From NCBI RefSeq assembly GCF_041154745.1, contig NZ_AP031573.1, positions 1,860,001 through 1,924,000 on the forward strand: a stretch of DNA of 64,000 nt, in the 5' to 3' direction. Shown here piece after piece: positions 50,973 through 60,505 of the stretch. The translations under genes were made by a program, and so were the position numbers. This DNA is from Flavobacterium sp. CFS9. Its GTDB lineage: Bacteria > Bacteroidota > Bacteroidia > Flavobacteriales > Flavobacteriaceae. The first letter of the stretch is position 1. Each line of letters starts with the position of its first letter. The notes beneath the pieces were generated by a model. The model was not told the DNA's origin. It searched no databases and saw only the letters and a list, made by a program, of their open reading frames with translations.

Positions 50973-52247
50973 ATGACAATTTTACTATTGGGATCGGGCG
51001 GAAGAGAGCATGCTTTTGCCTGGAAAATGACTCAGAGCCCGCTTTGCGAAAAACTTTTTGTTGCACCTGGAAATGCTGGAACTTCGGCAATTGCTACAAA
51101 CGTTGCAATGTCTCCAACAGATTTTGATGCAATCAAAGCATTTGTAATTCAGGAGAATGTAAAAATGGTAGTCGTAGGCCCGGAAGATCCTTTGGTTAAA
51201 GGGATTTACGATTATTTTAAAAACGATGAGAGTTTACAACATATTCCGGTTATCGGGCCATCAAAATTAGGAGCTCAGTTAGAAGGAAGTAAAGAGTTTG
51301 CCAAAGAGTTTTTAATGAAGCATAATATTCCAACTGCTGCTTATGACAGTTTTACGGCTGAAACGGTAGAGAAAGGATGTGCTTTTTTAGAAACATTACA
51401 ACCTCCATACGTTTTAAAGGCAGATGGTTTAGCGGCAGGAAAAGGAGTTTTGATTATTCAGGATTTAGAAGAAGCTAAAACAGAATTAAGAAACATGCTG
51501 GTTCACGAAAAATTCGGAGCAGCGAGTTCAAAAGTGGTAATCGAAGAATTTTTGGACGGAATTGAATTAAGCTGTTTTGTTTTGACTGACGGGAAAAGCT
51601 ATAAAATACTTCCAACAGCAAAAGATTACAAACGTATTGGTGAAGGCGATACAGGTTTAAATACAGGCGGAATGGGAGCTGTTTCTCCGGTTCCTTATGT
51701 GGATGCAGTTTTGATGGAAAAAATTGAAACACGTATTGTAAAACCAACAATTGAAGGGTTTCAGAAGGACGGAATTGAATATAAAGGATTTGTATTTATT
51801 GGTTTGATCAATGTAAAAAATGAACCAATCGTAATTGAGTACAACGTAAGAATGGGAGATCCTGAGACTGAAGTTGTAGTACCAAGATTAGAATCTGATC
51901 TAGTGGAATTGTTCCTTTCGGTAGCCAATCAAAAATTAGATACATTCGAATTAAAAGTTGATCCAAGAAGTGCCACTACTATTATGGTGGTTTCCGGTGG
52001 ATATCCTGAAGAATTTGAAAAAGGAAAAGTAATTACAGGTTTAGAAAATATTGAAGATTCTATTGTTTTTCATGCAGGTACAAAATTAGAAAACGATAGT
52101 ATCGTGAGTAATGGAGGACGTGTGTTAACCGTAACGTCTTATGGAGACGATTTCCAACAGGCCATAAAAAAATCTTACCAAAACATAGATAAACTAAGCT
52201 TTGATAAGATGTATTTTAGAAAAGATATCGGCTTCGATCTAATTTAA
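50973..52247 (+). CDS. purD: Phosphoribosylamine-glycine ligase
   Basis: The 424-residue ATP-grasp enzyme has LLLGSGGREHAFAWKM (4-19) and VVGPEDPLVKGI (about 70-81). It also has LKADGLAAGKGVLI (about 146-159) and EYNVRMGDPETEVVVPRL (about 289-306), all GARS signatures. It joins phosphoribosylamine and glycine in purine synthesis. Its neighbours are unrelated; it is monocistronic and ends at a hairpin before the DUF6341 gene. Confidence 0.97.
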   Translation: MTILLLGSGGREHAFAWKMTQSPLCEKLFVAPGNAGTSAIATNVAMSPTDFDAIKAFVIQENVKMVVVGPEDPLVKGIYDYFKNDESLQHIPVIGPSKLGAQLEGSKEFAKEFLMKHNIPTAAYDSFTAETVEKGCAFLETLQPPYVLKADGLAAGKGVLIIQDLEEAKTELRNMLVHEKFGAASSKVVIEEFLDGIELSCFVLTDGKSYKILPTAKDYKRIGEGDTGLNTGGMGAVSPVPYVDAVLMEKIETRIVKPTIEGFQKDGIEYKGFVFIGLINVKNEPIVIEYNVRMGDPETEVVVPRLESDLVELFLSVANQKLDTFELKVDPRSATTIMVVSGGYPEEFEKGKVITGLENIEDSIVFHAGTKLENDSIVSNGGRVLTVTSYGDDFQQAIKKSYQNIDKLSFDKMYFRKDIGFDLI

Positions 52248-52261
52248 AAATAAATGGTGAC

Positions 52262-52295
52262 CAACCCTTTTAATTAAGGGTTTGGTTTTTATTTT
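52262..52295. terminator. Terminator between purD and the DUF6341 gene
   Basis: CCAACCCTTTT and AAGGGTTTGG form a stem with one bulge, followed by Ts on the plus strand. Confidence 0.65.
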
Positions 52296-52519
52296 AAAAA
52301 TGAATGAGCTGTTGTATCTTGGTTTTCAGTTCCGGCATCATCAAAAATGCGTAATTGTTTAATCCAATATACAATTGCTGCAGAGCAGATAATCATGAAA
52401 ATCCAGTTGATAGTGTTTGCACCAAACCATGTAATTAATTCCAAACGACGTAAAAAATCAAGAGGAGCAAACAAAATGTTAACGAATAAGTATTGAATTC
52501 CTTCAAAAAAAGCTGTCAT
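52289..52519 (-). CDS. DUF6341 family membrane protein
   Basis: The 76-residue protein has two hydrophobic segments (about 5-22 and 36-54: INWIFMIICSAAIVYWI) and a polar tail. It looks like the flavobacterial DUF6341 family, of unknown function. It converges with purD and is divergent from the DUF6427 gene; in flavobacteria these two DUF genes often lie close to each other and to upp. Confidence 0.7.
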   Translation of the reverse strand: MTAFFEGIQYLFVNILFAPLDFLRRLELITWFGANTINWIFMIICSAAIVYWIKQLRIFDDAGTENQDTTAHSFLK

Positions 52520-52659
52520 AATTTATAAAATTATATGTTATTTATTGTTGTGTAACGCGTTGAAACCAGAAGTCTGTTAGCAGAATCTTTTTTCAACTTG
52601 TTGGTTTTCCTTTTTAAACAAGTATTATATTTACAATCACAAAAGTATAAAATATCCTT

Positions 52660-53589
52660 ATGATAACAAGTGTTTTTAAAAAATCTACGCCATTAAATTA
52701 TTCATTGGTTGTAATTTTAATACTGGTTTTCTTTTTTCTGTTTCAAATTCAGGAACCTTCCTGGATAACATCTTATTTTTTGGTATTCCAAAAAGTAAGC
52801 TTGTTGTGCTTTATTCTGGCCTCCTTTTTTCTGATAAATTTTATCGTAAAAAAGAACGGACTCAGTAAAGACAATGGATACGCGATATTTTTCTATTTAT
52901 TGTTTTTATTGTTTTTCCCCGCCATATTTAACAATGCCAATGTAATATATGGTAACTTTTTTATACTATTGGCACTTCGAAGATTGATTTCGCTGCAGTC
53001 GCTGAAAGCTTCTAAGGAAAAAATATTTGATGCATCATTTTGGATTTTAATAGCTTCTTTATTTCAATTTTGGTGTATTCTTTTCCTGATTTTAGTTTTT
53101 ATCTCAATAGTTTTCCATGTTTCCAGAGATTATAGAAACTGGATTTTACCTTTTATAGCGCTTGTAGCAGTCTCCATAATCTTTTTATTGGTCTCTTTAA
53201 TTTTTCATATCGACATCACAGATTTTTTTCAGAAACGTGCCGTAATCGATTTTAACATTGATTATTTCAAGAGCAATTATGAAAACGGAGCACTTTCAAT
53301 CTATGTAGCCGTAGCCTTATTTTTTGTAGTTTCGATGCTGACTACATTGTCAAATCGACCACAAATAGTGCATTCTTCATACAAAAAAGTGGTAGCTTGT
53401 TTCTTTATTGCAGCCTTTGTTTATATTCTATCGCCGGATAAAAGTAACGATTTACTCTTTTTTAGTGTTGCGCCCTTGACTATTATGGCAGCAAGTCATG
53501 TAGAATATATGCAACAAAAACTCAATAACGAAATTGTTTTTTATGTGTTGATTTTGTGCAGTTTATTTACATTTTTTTCTCAATTATAA
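52660..53589 (+). CDS. DUF6427 family membrane protein
   Basis: The 309-residue protein has about eight hydrophobic segments, beginning MITSVFKKSTPLNYSLVVILILVFF. It matches the DUF6427 family from memory; function is unknown. The 3' end overlaps the convergent upp gene by 6 bp. Its short promoter region lies divergent from DUF6341. Confidence 0.7.
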   Translation: MITSVFKKSTPLNYSLVVILILVFFFLFQIQEPSWITSYFLVFQKVSLLCFILASFFLINFIVKKNGLSKDNGYAIFFYLLFLLFFPAIFNNANVIYGNFFILLALRRLISLQSLKASKEKIFDASFWILIASLFQFWCILFLILVFISIVFHVSRDYRNWILPFIALVAVSIIFLLVSLIFHIDITDFFQKRAVIDFNIDYFKSNYENGALSIYVAVALFFVVSMLTTLSNRPQIVHSSYKKVVACFFIAAFVYILSPDKSNDLLFFSVAPLTIMAASHVEYMQQKLNNEIVFYVLILCSLFTFFSQL

Positions 53590-54237
53590 TTTACTTCCGT
53601 AAGCAAGATCTCCGGCATCGCCAAGACCCGGAACAATGTAATTTTTTTCATTTAGCTTTTCATCTAAAGAAGCGACCCATAAGTGACAGTTTTCCGGAAG
53701 ATTTTCTTCCAGGAAAGCAACGCCTTCCGGTGCCGCAATAACTACAACAATATGAATCTCTTTTGGAGTGGCATTTTGAATTAGTTTTTCGTGAACAGCA
53801 ACGATAGACTGACCCGTTGCCAACATTGGATCAAGAAGTAAAACGGTCTTGTTGTTTATGTTTGAAACAGCCTGGTATTCAACCCGAATTTCGAATTCGG
53901 CATCGTTATTGGGATGGTATCGACAAGCCGAAACAAAACTGTTTTCGGCATGGTCAAAGTAATTTAGAAAACCATTATGCAGCGGCAAACCGGCTCTTAA
54001 AATAGAACATAAAACTAAATCACTCTCTATTTCAGTCGTATTTTTAATGCCAAGCGGAGTTTGGATTTCAACATTTTTATAAGCCAGATCCTTGCTCAGT
54101 TCATAAGCCATAATCTCGCCGATTCGTTCAATATTTCTTCGGAAACGCATGCTGTCGTTCTGAACATTAACATTTCTGATTTGGCCTAAAAAGTGATTTA
54201 ATACGCTGTTATTTTTGGAGATATAATGAATTTTCAT
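53584..54237 (-). CDS. upp: Uracil phosphoribosyltransferase
   Basis: The 217-residue type I phosphoribosyltransferase has the PRPP loop VLLLDPMLATGQSIV (about 131-145). It also has the upstream ILRAGLPLHNGFLNYF (about 83-98) and the C-terminal YIVPGLGDAGDLAYG, characteristic of Upp. It salvages uracil to UMP. It converges with DUF6427, overlapping by 6 bp. Confidence 0.96.
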   Translation of the reverse strand: MKIHYISKNNSVLNHFLGQIRNVNVQNDSMRFRRNIERIGEIMAYELSKDLAYKNVEIQTPLGIKNTTEIESDLVLCSILRAGLPLHNGFLNYFDHAENSFVSACRYHPNNDAEFEIRVEYQAVSNINNKTVLLLDPMLATGQSIVAVHEKLIQNATPKEIHIVVVIAAPEGVAFLEENLPENCHLWVASLDEKLNEKNYIVPGLGDAGDLAYGSKL

Positions 54238-54320
54238 ACTGAATTTTTAGAATTATGGATAGATTGTTGTGCAATAACGAAAAATTAATCGTTTTCTTCA
54301 CACCATAAAAGTATAAAAAG

Positions 54321-54328
54321 TATCTTTG
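54321..54328 (+). promoter_or_regulatory. -7 promoter element for the DUF4254 gene
   Basis: TATCTTTG matches TAnnTTTG, 21 bp before the ATG at 54349. Confidence 0.6.
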
Positions 54329-54348
54329 TCACTCTAATAAATAAAGAC

Positions 54349-54954
54349 ATGTTTTCAAAATTAGCATATTCTGTTTTCGAACAAAGCATTAAAGATTATC
54401 ATCAATTTGATAATGTTGATCAACCTATAAACAATCCTTATCCAAAGGATAAATTTGAGCACTTGTTGTATCTAAAGAACTGGATTGACACTGTTCAATG
54501 GCATTTTGAAGATATCATTCGTGATCCGCAAATTGATCCGGTAGCGGCGCTTACTTTAAAAAGAAGAATTGATGCTTCAAATCAGGAGCGTACTGATATG
54601 GTAGAATATATCGACAGCTACTTTTTACAAAAATACAGTGATGTAAAAGTAAAAGACGGGGCAAAAATCAATTCTGAAAGTCCGGCCTGGGCTTTTGACA
54701 GATTGTCTATTTTAGCGTTAAAGATTTATCACATGCATGAAGAAGCTACACGTACTGAAGCTTCTCAGGAACATAGAGATAAGTGTCAGGAAAAATTAAA
54801 TGTCCTTTTAGAACAAAGAACTGATTTGTCAACGGCAATTGATGATTTATTGACAGACATTGAAAATGGAGATAAATTCATGAAAGTGTACAAACAAATG
54901 AAAATGTACAATGACGATGAATTGAATCCTGTTTTATATCAAAACAAAAAATAA
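54349..54954 (+). CDS. DUF4254 family protein
   Basis: The 201-residue soluble, helical protein matches the DUF4254 family (LKNWIDTVQWHFEDIIRDP, RIDASNQERTDMVEYIDSYF). Its function is unknown. It is directly followed (1 bp) by a glycosyltransferase 9, a pairing known in Bacteroidota, so a role in lipopolysaccharide core assembly is inferred from context only. Confidence 0.85.
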   Translation: MFSKLAYSVFEQSIKDYHQFDNVDQPINNPYPKDKFEHLLYLKNWIDTVQWHFEDIIRDPQIDPVAALTLKRRIDASNQERTDMVEYIDSYFLQKYSDVKVKDGAKINSESPAWAFDRLSILALKIYHMHEEATRTEASQEHRDKCQEKLNVLLEQRTDLSTAIDDLLTDIENGDKFMKVYKQMKMYNDDELNPVLYQNKK

Positions 54955-54955
54955 T

Positions 54956-56002
54956 TTGGCAGAGTTGTCCAATACAATAAAGCATATAGCCGTCATGAGA
55001 CTATCCGCAATGGGAGATGTCGCCATGACGGTTCCTGTTTTACGGGCTTTTGTAAAGCAGTATCCAACGGTTAAAATCACTGTAATTTCAAGACCGTTTT
55101 TTAAGCCATTTTTTGAAGGAATTCCAAATCTTGAGTTTTTTGCTTTTGATGAAAAGCAGCGTCACAAAGGATTTGCAGGATTACTTAGATTATACAGTGA
55201 TGTAAAAAAACTAAAAATTGATGCTTTTGCGGACCTTCATAATGTCTTGAGATCTAAAATTGTAAGCCTTCTTTTCGCTTTAAGCGGAAAAAAAAGAGCC
55301 ACAGTTGATAAAGGACGTGAAGGTAAAAAAGAATTAACCCGTGCCGAGAATAAAATTTTTGTGCAATTACCAACCATGTTCGAAAGACATGGGAAAGTGT
55401 TTGAAAAACTAGGCTTTCCTTTAGACCTATCAAATCCTGAATTCCCGCAAAAAGCAAAATTAAGTTCAGATATTTTAGAAATCATTGGCGATCAAAATCA
55501 AAAATTAATTGGGATCGCACCTTTCGCACAATACAATTCTAAAGTATATCCACAAGATTTAATGCAGGACGTAATTGCAAAATTGGCGGAGAATAAAACC
55601 TATAAAATTTTACTTTTTGGTGGAGGAAAGAAAGAAATTGAAATTTTGAATTTGTTTTCACAACCCTTTGAAAATGTAGTTAATGTGGCTGGAAAAATTA
55701 AATTTCAACAGGAATTACAGCTCATTAGTAATCTTGACGTTATGCTTTCTATGGATTCCGGAAATGCGCATATTGCTGCAATGCTCGGAGTAAAAGTCAT
55801 TACACTTTGGGGTGCTACACATCCGTATGCGGGATTTTTACCATTTGGACAAACAATGGAAAATGCTTTGGTTTCGGACAGAAATCAATATCCAAAATTA
55901 CCAACATCTGTTTATGGAAACAAAATCGTTGAAGGTTATGAAGATGCTATGAGATCAATTTCTCCAAATGATATAGTCAAAAAGATTCAGTTAAGCATAT
56001 AA
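54956..56002 (+). CDS. Family 9 glycosyltransferase (heptosyltransferase-like)
   Basis: The 348-residue GT-B protein has IAVMRLSAMGDVAMTVPVLRAF (11-32) at the N-terminus and LMLSMDSGNAHIAAMLGVKVITLWGATHP (about 261-289), the GT9 signature. It transfers a heptose or related sugar in lipopolysaccharide core synthesis. The start is TTG at 54956 because an ATG would first occur at residue 14, inside the conserved head. It is coupled to DUF4254 and overlaps a convergent unknown gene by 12 bp. Confidence 0.88.
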   Translation: MAELSNTIKHIAVMRLSAMGDVAMTVPVLRAFVKQYPTVKITVISRPFFKPFFEGIPNLEFFAFDEKQRHKGFAGLLRLYSDVKKLKIDAFADLHNVLRSKIVSLLFALSGKKRATVDKGREGKKELTRAENKIFVQLPTMFERHGKVFEKLGFPLDLSNPEFPQKAKLSSDILEIIGDQNQKLIGIAPFAQYNSKVYPQDLMQDVIAKLAENKTYKILLFGGGKKEIEILNLFSQPFENVVNVAGKIKFQQELQLISNLDVMLSMDSGNAHIAAMLGVKVITLWGATHPYAGFLPFGQTMENALVSDRNQYPKLPTSVYGNKIVEGYEDAMRSISPNDIVKKIQLSI

Positions 56003-56404
56003 TCCATTTAAATCATAGAGAAAGTAGCCAACTGTTTTCTTTTTGTTTTTATTAGCAACAACTACTACAAAATGATTTTCTTTTTCTGTAGACAATAAAA
56101 TGTGCTCAAAATCTTCTGTTGAATTTCTGTAGATTTTATAGACCAATTGAGATTCTTTAATTTTGTTTGATAGTATTTTAGCAGCTTTTAACTTGCTTAT
56201 ATAGGGCCAGATATTAAAGGTATTCTTCTCTGAAACATTTATTTCAGTCATTTTGCCAGTCATTGTCGCACTATATTTTTCTTTGGTAAGTAATTTGGGA
56301 CCTTTTTTATTTTGTTGTTTCTTAATTATAAAGTAGATACAAAAAAGAGCTGTTATTACAAAAAGTGCTATAAAAGATAAACGAAGTAAGTGATGTATTG
56401 TCAT
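55991..56404 (-). CDS. Membrane-anchored protein of unknown function
   Basis: The 137-residue protein has one membrane segment (residues 8-27: LRLSFIALFVITALFCIYFI) and a basic stretch. A compact α/β C-terminal part follows, with paired strands (HILLSTEKENHFVVVVANKN and TVGYFLYDLNGLY). I do not recognise the family. It converges with the GT9 gene with a 12 bp overlap. It has no obvious operon mate. Confidence 0.6.
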   Translation of the reverse strand: MTIHHLLRLSFIALFVITALFCIYFIIKKQQNKKGPKLLTKEKYSATMTGKMTEINVSEKNTFNIWPYISKLKAAKILSNKIKESQLVYKIYRNSTEDFEHILLSTEKENHFVVVVANKNKKKTVGYFLYDLNGLYA

Positions 56405-56553
56405 AATATTTAAGATTTAAACGTGTTGACAAACTTGATTTAGCTCTACAAATCTACACAAGAACAGGAGATTGCGATTGCTTTAATTTTACCTCTAATA
56501 TAATAAAAATTCAGCAATATTTTATCGGAAAAATACTTTTATTGCAAATGTGA

Positions 56554-56862
56554 TTAAAGCCAAATTTTCTCCTCCCGACATCTGCCATAGATATAACTTT
56601 TTAGATTCGAAATTGTGGCTTGATAATTTGGTGCTTCATAACCAAATCGTTCGTGTTCCATTTGTTCTTTTTCGACAGCATCACAGCCTTTTATAACTTC
56701 TTTAAGCATATCCAGCATAGCGAGTTCTTTATTATTTGTCTTCTGAAATTTAAATTCTACAAGTTCATCCTGAAGTTCTTCGCAATATTCAATAAGTTTC
56801 TCAACTTCAGGTTCATCGAGAAGATATTCTTTATTTTTAAAAATTTCTTTTACAGATTTCAT
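56554..56862 (-). CDS. Small helical protein of unknown function
   Basis: The start was set at the ATG at 56862 (MKSVKEIFKNKEYLLDEPEV) rather than an ATG nine codons upstream, since the extra residues look unlike coding sequence and the shorter start has more typical spacing. The 102-residue protein is acidic and predicted helical, with a C-terminal GRCREEKIWL. No domain is recognised. It is a lone minus-strand gene. Confidence 0.6.
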   Translation of the reverse strand: MKSVKEIFKNKEYLLDEPEVEKLIEYCEELQDELVEFKFQKTNNKELAMLDMLKEVIKGCDAVEKEQMEHERFGYEAPNYQATISNLKSYIYGRCREEKIWL

Positions 56863-56924
56863 AACGTAATTTTTAAATCTCCAATTCAAATTTTACAAAG
56901 ATGGGTAATAATTATAAGACAAAA

Positions 56925-56957
56925 AAATTCCAAATCCCAATTGTAAGTTTGGAATTT
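56925..56957. terminator. Hairpin after the ferredoxin-reductase-like gene
   Basis: AAATTCCAAA and TTTGGAATTT pair across 13 bases; on the minus strand a T run follows. An alternative stem with AAATCCCA (56932) and TGGGATTT (56973) is also possible. Confidence 0.65.
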
Positions 56958-56986
56958 GGAATTTGAATATTTTGGGATTTTAACGA

Positions 56987-58039
56987 TTAAACATCATCGT
57001 AATCTACATAAATAGACTCTGAAGTAGGATGCGCCTGGCAGGTTAAAATTAAACCTTCAGCGATTTCGCTATCCGTTAAAATTGAGTTTTTAGTCATTTC
57101 AGCACTTCCGGAAGTTACACGAGCCAGACAGCTGCTGCAAATTCCGCCCTGACACGAGTATGGAGCGTCGACTCCTTGTTTTAAAGCTGCGTCAAGGATC
57201 GTTTGTTTTTGAGACATTTCAAATGAAACTTCTTCATCATCAACCAAAACCGTAATTTTTGTATGTCCTTCTAATGAAGTATTGATTTTATTTTCCTGAG
57301 TAGAAGAAGTAAAAAGTTCAAATTTAATTGCCGATTCTTTTACATTCTTCTCCTTTAAAATTCCCGAAACCGTATCGATCATTTCTTCAGGACCACACAA
57401 GAAAAATTTGTCAAACTGTAATTCTTTGTGTTTGTTATTTAAAACAAAATTTACTGCCGATTTATCAATTCTTCCAAACAAAGCATTTTCGGCTTTGGCC
57501 TGACTGAAAACATAATGAATGAAAAAACGGCCTACATACTGCAATTGTAAATCATGTAATTCCTGATGAAAAATAGTATCTTCAGGAGTTTTGTTTCCAT
57601 AAACCAATACAAATGAGCTTTTTGGCTCACTTTTTAAAACTGATTTAATAATAGAAAGTACCGGAGTAATTCCGCTTCCGGCCACAAAAGCCGCATAGTT
57701 TTTTTGTCTTTCAGCATCTGGTTCAAAAGTAAATTTTCCTTCCGGGTGACCTACTTCAAGAACATCTCCGGCCTTAAGTCTCGTATTGGCAAATTGAGAG
57801 AATAAACCATTTTTTACTGCTTTTACAGCAATGCGCAATTCGTTGCTTTCTGGTGCAGAACAAATAGAATAAGCACGACGAATCTCTTGATTATCAAGAG
57901 TTAGTTTTAAATTTATGTATTGTCCGGCTATAAATTTATAGTCCGATTTTAGTTCTTCAGGAACATTAAAAAGTACAGAAACAGCATCTGCAGTTTCGCG
58001 TTTTACCTCTTTAATTATTAGTTTTAAAAATGAAGGCAT
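56987..58039 (-). CDS. Ferredoxin-NADP reductase-like flavoprotein with C-terminal 2Fe-2S domain
   Basis: The 350-residue protein has an FNR-type FAD/NAD module: IRRAYSICSAPE (about 53-64), FVAGSGITPVLSIIKSVL (about 117-134) and FFLCGPEEMID (about 206-216). A plant-type 2Fe-2S domain follows, with APYSCQGGICSSCLARV (about 293-309) and LTCQAHP. The order (FNR then ferredoxin) is that of PaaE and related reductases that feed oxygenases. No oxygenase gene lies nearby, so the electron acceptor is unknown. It stands alone, with a -7 element and a terminator. Confidence 0.92.
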   Translation of the reverse strand: MPSFLKLIIKEVKRETADAVSVLFNVPEELKSDYKFIAGQYINLKLTLDNQEIRRAYSICSAPESNELRIAVKAVKNGLFSQFANTRLKAGDVLEVGHPEGKFTFEPDAERQKNYAAFVAGSGITPVLSIIKSVLKSEPKSSFVLVYGNKTPEDTIFHQELHDLQLQYVGRFFIHYVFSQAKAENALFGRIDKSAVNFVLNNKHKELQFDKFFLCGPEEMIDTVSGILKEKNVKESAIKFELFTSSTQENKINTSLEGHTKITVLVDDEEVSFEMSQKQTILDAALKQGVDAPYSCQGGICSSCLARVTSGSAEMTKNSILTDSEIAEGLILTCQAHPTSESIYVDYDDV

Positions 58040-58055
58040 GATTGTATTTTTTATG

Positions 58056-58063
58056 CAAAAGTA
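58056..58063 (-). promoter_or_regulatory. -7 promoter element for the ferredoxin-reductase-like gene
   Basis: On the minus strand this reads TACTTTTG, matching TAnnTTTG, 17 bp before the start. Confidence 0.55.
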
Positions 58064-58126
58064 GCAAACGACAGTTAATTGACAGGTACTAAACGATTAT
58101 TTTTAACTTTTTTTGTAACGTTTCCT

Positions 58127-58134
58127 TACATTTG
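58127..58134 (+). promoter_or_regulatory. -7 promoter element for the DUF5687 gene
   Basis: TACATTTG matches TAnnTTTG, 34 bp before the ATG at 58168. Confidence 0.5.
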
Positions 58135-58167
58135 ATCACATACTGGAAAACTAAAAAACAAATAACC

Positions 58168-59628
58168 ATGATTAAAAAGTTTATTTATCTGGAATGGAAA
58201 GCCTTTGTTAGATCTGCATCATTTGGTACGAGTGTCGTGATGAAAGTTTTAATAGGCTTTTTAATGATCTATTTTTCCTTGCTTTTTGTGGGAGCAGGAG
58301 TAGGTGCATTTTATATATTGAAAAAATTGAAATTAGAACCGCTGGTGACAATCAACCAATTTTTGATTTACTATTTTCTTTTCGATCTGGTGATTCGTTT
58401 ATTGATGCAGGCAATTCCGGTTTTGAATATTAAACCATTATTAATTCTACCGTTCCAAAAATCGACCATCGTTCATTTTTCACTAGGTAAAACAGTATTG
58501 TCTTTTTTCAATTGGGTTCATGCGCTGTTTTTTATTCCTTTTTCAATAGTGTTGGTTTTAGAAGGGTATGATCTTTTAGGAGTTATCTTCTGGTTTTTAG
58601 CAGCATTCTCCTTAATTTATATCAACAATTTTTTGAATATTATTCTAAGCAATATCGACAAGTTGTTTGTTGTTTTTGTTGGAGCAATTATTGCTTTAGG
58701 AGCCGCACAGTACTATAAACTCTTTGATATTACCAGTTTTACGACGCCAGTTTTCCAGGGGTTTTATGCTGCAAAAGGATTGTTTATGATTCCTGTTTTG
58801 ATTCTGATAGGACTCTATCTGTTTACCTTCAAATACTTCAAGAATAATTTGTTTTTAGATGCCGGACTTTCGCAAAAAGAAGACATCGCTACCACTGAAA
58901 ATCTTTCCTGGCTGAATCAATTCGGGACTTTGGGAACTTTTCTTAAAAATGATATCAAATTGATAAAGAGAAACAAAAGGTCAAAAACGACTCTGGTAAT
59001 GAGTTTTATCTTTTTGTTTTATGGACTTATTTTTTTCGGAAACAAACAACAGCCCGAGGTAATGACTATTTTTGCCGGAATATTTGTTTCAGGTGGATTC
59101 TTATTCGTTTTCGGACAATTTGTACCGAGCTGGGATAGTTCCTACTACCAATTAATGATGACCCAGAATATTCCGTATCGCGGATACATAACCTCAAAAT
59201 GGTGGCTGATTGTTATTGCTACTTTTATCTCTACAATACTGGCTTCTTTCTATCTTTTTTATGGATGGCAAATTTATCTAACGGTTGTTGTTGGCGCAAT
59301 TTACAATATAGGAGTCAATTCGCATCTGGTACTTTTGGGTGGCGCTTTCACCAAAACGCCAATTGATTTGAGTTCGGCGGGAGGTGCCTTTGGAGATAAA
59401 AAAGCGTTTAATGTTAATGCAATGCTGCTGACATTACCGAAGATATTAGTGCCTTTAGGTCTTTATGGAATCGGACTGTATTTAGGAAACAAAACCATCG
59501 GGTTAGCACTCGTAGGAGGGGCAGGAGTTTTAGGCTTTGCTTTTAAAGAAAAAGTATTTTCACTGATCGAAAAAAGATATAAAATCGAAAAGTACAGCAC
59601 CATAAGTGCTTATAAACAAAAGAATTAA
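58168..59628 (+). CDS. DUF5687 family ABC exporter membrane protein
   Basis: The start was set at the ATG at 58168 (MIKKFIYLEWKAFVRSASFG); an ATG 12 codons upstream overlaps the -7 element region. The 486-residue protein has about ten membrane segments and the DUF5687 features, with an N-terminal IYLEWKAF typical of ABC-2-like permeases. With the ATPase downstream (93 bp), it probably forms an exporter of unknown substrate. Confidence 0.82.
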   Translation: MIKKFIYLEWKAFVRSASFGTSVVMKVLIGFLMIYFSLLFVGAGVGAFYILKKLKLEPLVTINQFLIYYFLFDLVIRLLMQAIPVLNIKPLLILPFQKSTIVHFSLGKTVLSFFNWVHALFFIPFSIVLVLEGYDLLGVIFWFLAAFSLIYINNFLNIILSNIDKLFVVFVGAIIALGAAQYYKLFDITSFTTPVFQGFYAAKGLFMIPVLILIGLYLFTFKYFKNNLFLDAGLSQKEDIATTENLSWLNQFGTLGTFLKNDIKLIKRNKRSKTTLVMSFIFLFYGLIFFGNKQQPEVMTIFAGIFVSGGFLFVFGQFVPSWDSSYYQLMMTQNIPYRGYITSKWWLIVIATFISTILASFYLFYGWQIYLTVVVGAIYNIGVNSHLVLLGGAFTKTPIDLSSAGGAFGDKKAFNVNAMLLTLPKILVPLGLYGIGLYLGNKTIGLALVGGAGVLGFAFKEKVFSLIEKRYKIEKYSTISAYKQKN

Positions 59629-59683
59629 ATTAGAGAATTTGTCAATTTGATAATGAGATAATTCCAGCTGATATCATTAAATC

Positions 59684-59721
59684 AGCAATCTAAAATCAAC
59701 AATCTAAAATCTAAAATCATC
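59684..59721. repeat. AATCTAAAATC-type short repeat upstream of the ABC ATPase
   Basis: CAGCAATCTAAAATCAACAATCTAAAATCTAAAATCATC repeats a 7-11 bp unit just before the ATG at 59722. It resembles the array before gltX. Confidence 0.65.
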
Positions 59722-60417
59722 ATGATACAAGTAAATCAACTTTCAAAAAAATATAACGGTACAACAGTTTTAAACATAAACAATCTTGAAATTCCAAAAG
59801 GACAGAGCTTTGGATTAGTAGGAAACAACGGGGCGGGGAAAACCACTTTTTTCAGCTTGTTACTCGATTTGATTCAGCCTTCAACCGGAAATATAGTAAA
59901 CAACGATATTCAGGTGAATGCAAACGAGCACTGGAAATCTTTTACCGGATCTTTTCTTGACGAAAGTTTCCTGATTGGGTATTTAACTCCGGAGGAATAT
60001 TTTTATTTTATTGGCGATTTACGCCACCAAAACAAAGCTGATATTGATGCCTTATTACAGCAGCATGAAGAGTTTTTCAATGGAGAAATCCTGAACAATA
60101 AAAAATATTTAAGAGATTTATCGAAGGGAAATCAGAAGAAAGTAGGCATCATTGCTACACTTATCGGAAATCCGGAAGTTGTTATTTTAGACGAACCTTT
60201 TGCAAATCTGGACCCGACAACCGTGAGCCGATTAAAAAAAATCATTAAGGATTTGGCAGATAATCCAAACGTTACTGTATTGGTTTCCAGTCATGATTTG
60301 CAGCATACCGTAGAGGTTTGTGACCGAATAGTAGCATTAAATAAAGGAGAAATTGTGAAGGACATTCAAACTTCAAAAGAAACCTTACAAGAACTGGAAT
60401 TGTTTTTTGCGGTATAA
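59722..60417 (+). CDS. ABC transporter ATP-binding protein
   Basis: The 231-residue ATPase has Walker A GLVGNNGAGKTTFF (about 32-45), signature LSKGNQKKVGI (about 134-144), Walker B VVILDEPFANLDP (about 153-165) and the H-loop SSHDLQH (about 190-196). It pairs with the DUF5687 permease upstream. The pair would be an ABC-2-type exporter. Confidence 0.93.
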   Translation: MIQVNQLSKKYNGTTVLNINNLEIPKGQSFGLVGNNGAGKTTFFSLLLDLIQPSTGNIVNNDIQVNANEHWKSFTGSFLDESFLIGYLTPEEYFYFIGDLRHQNKADIDALLQQHEEFFNGEILNNKKYLRDLSKGNQKKVGIIATLIGNPEVVILDEPFANLDPTTVSRLKKIIKDLADNPNVTVLVSSHDLQHTVEVCDRIVALNKGEIVKDIQTSKETLQELELFFAV

Positions 60418-60505
60418 GTTTCTATATTTCAAAAAGAAGCGTATTTTTACAAGTCAATATACTAAAAATCCTTTTTAGAAGTTAATTGATATAAACTCTT
60501 TTCTA

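Noticed and set aside
55237..55485. Minus-strand frames within the GT9 gene
   Set aside because: They are antisense to a gene with clear GT9 motifs and have no start signals of their own.
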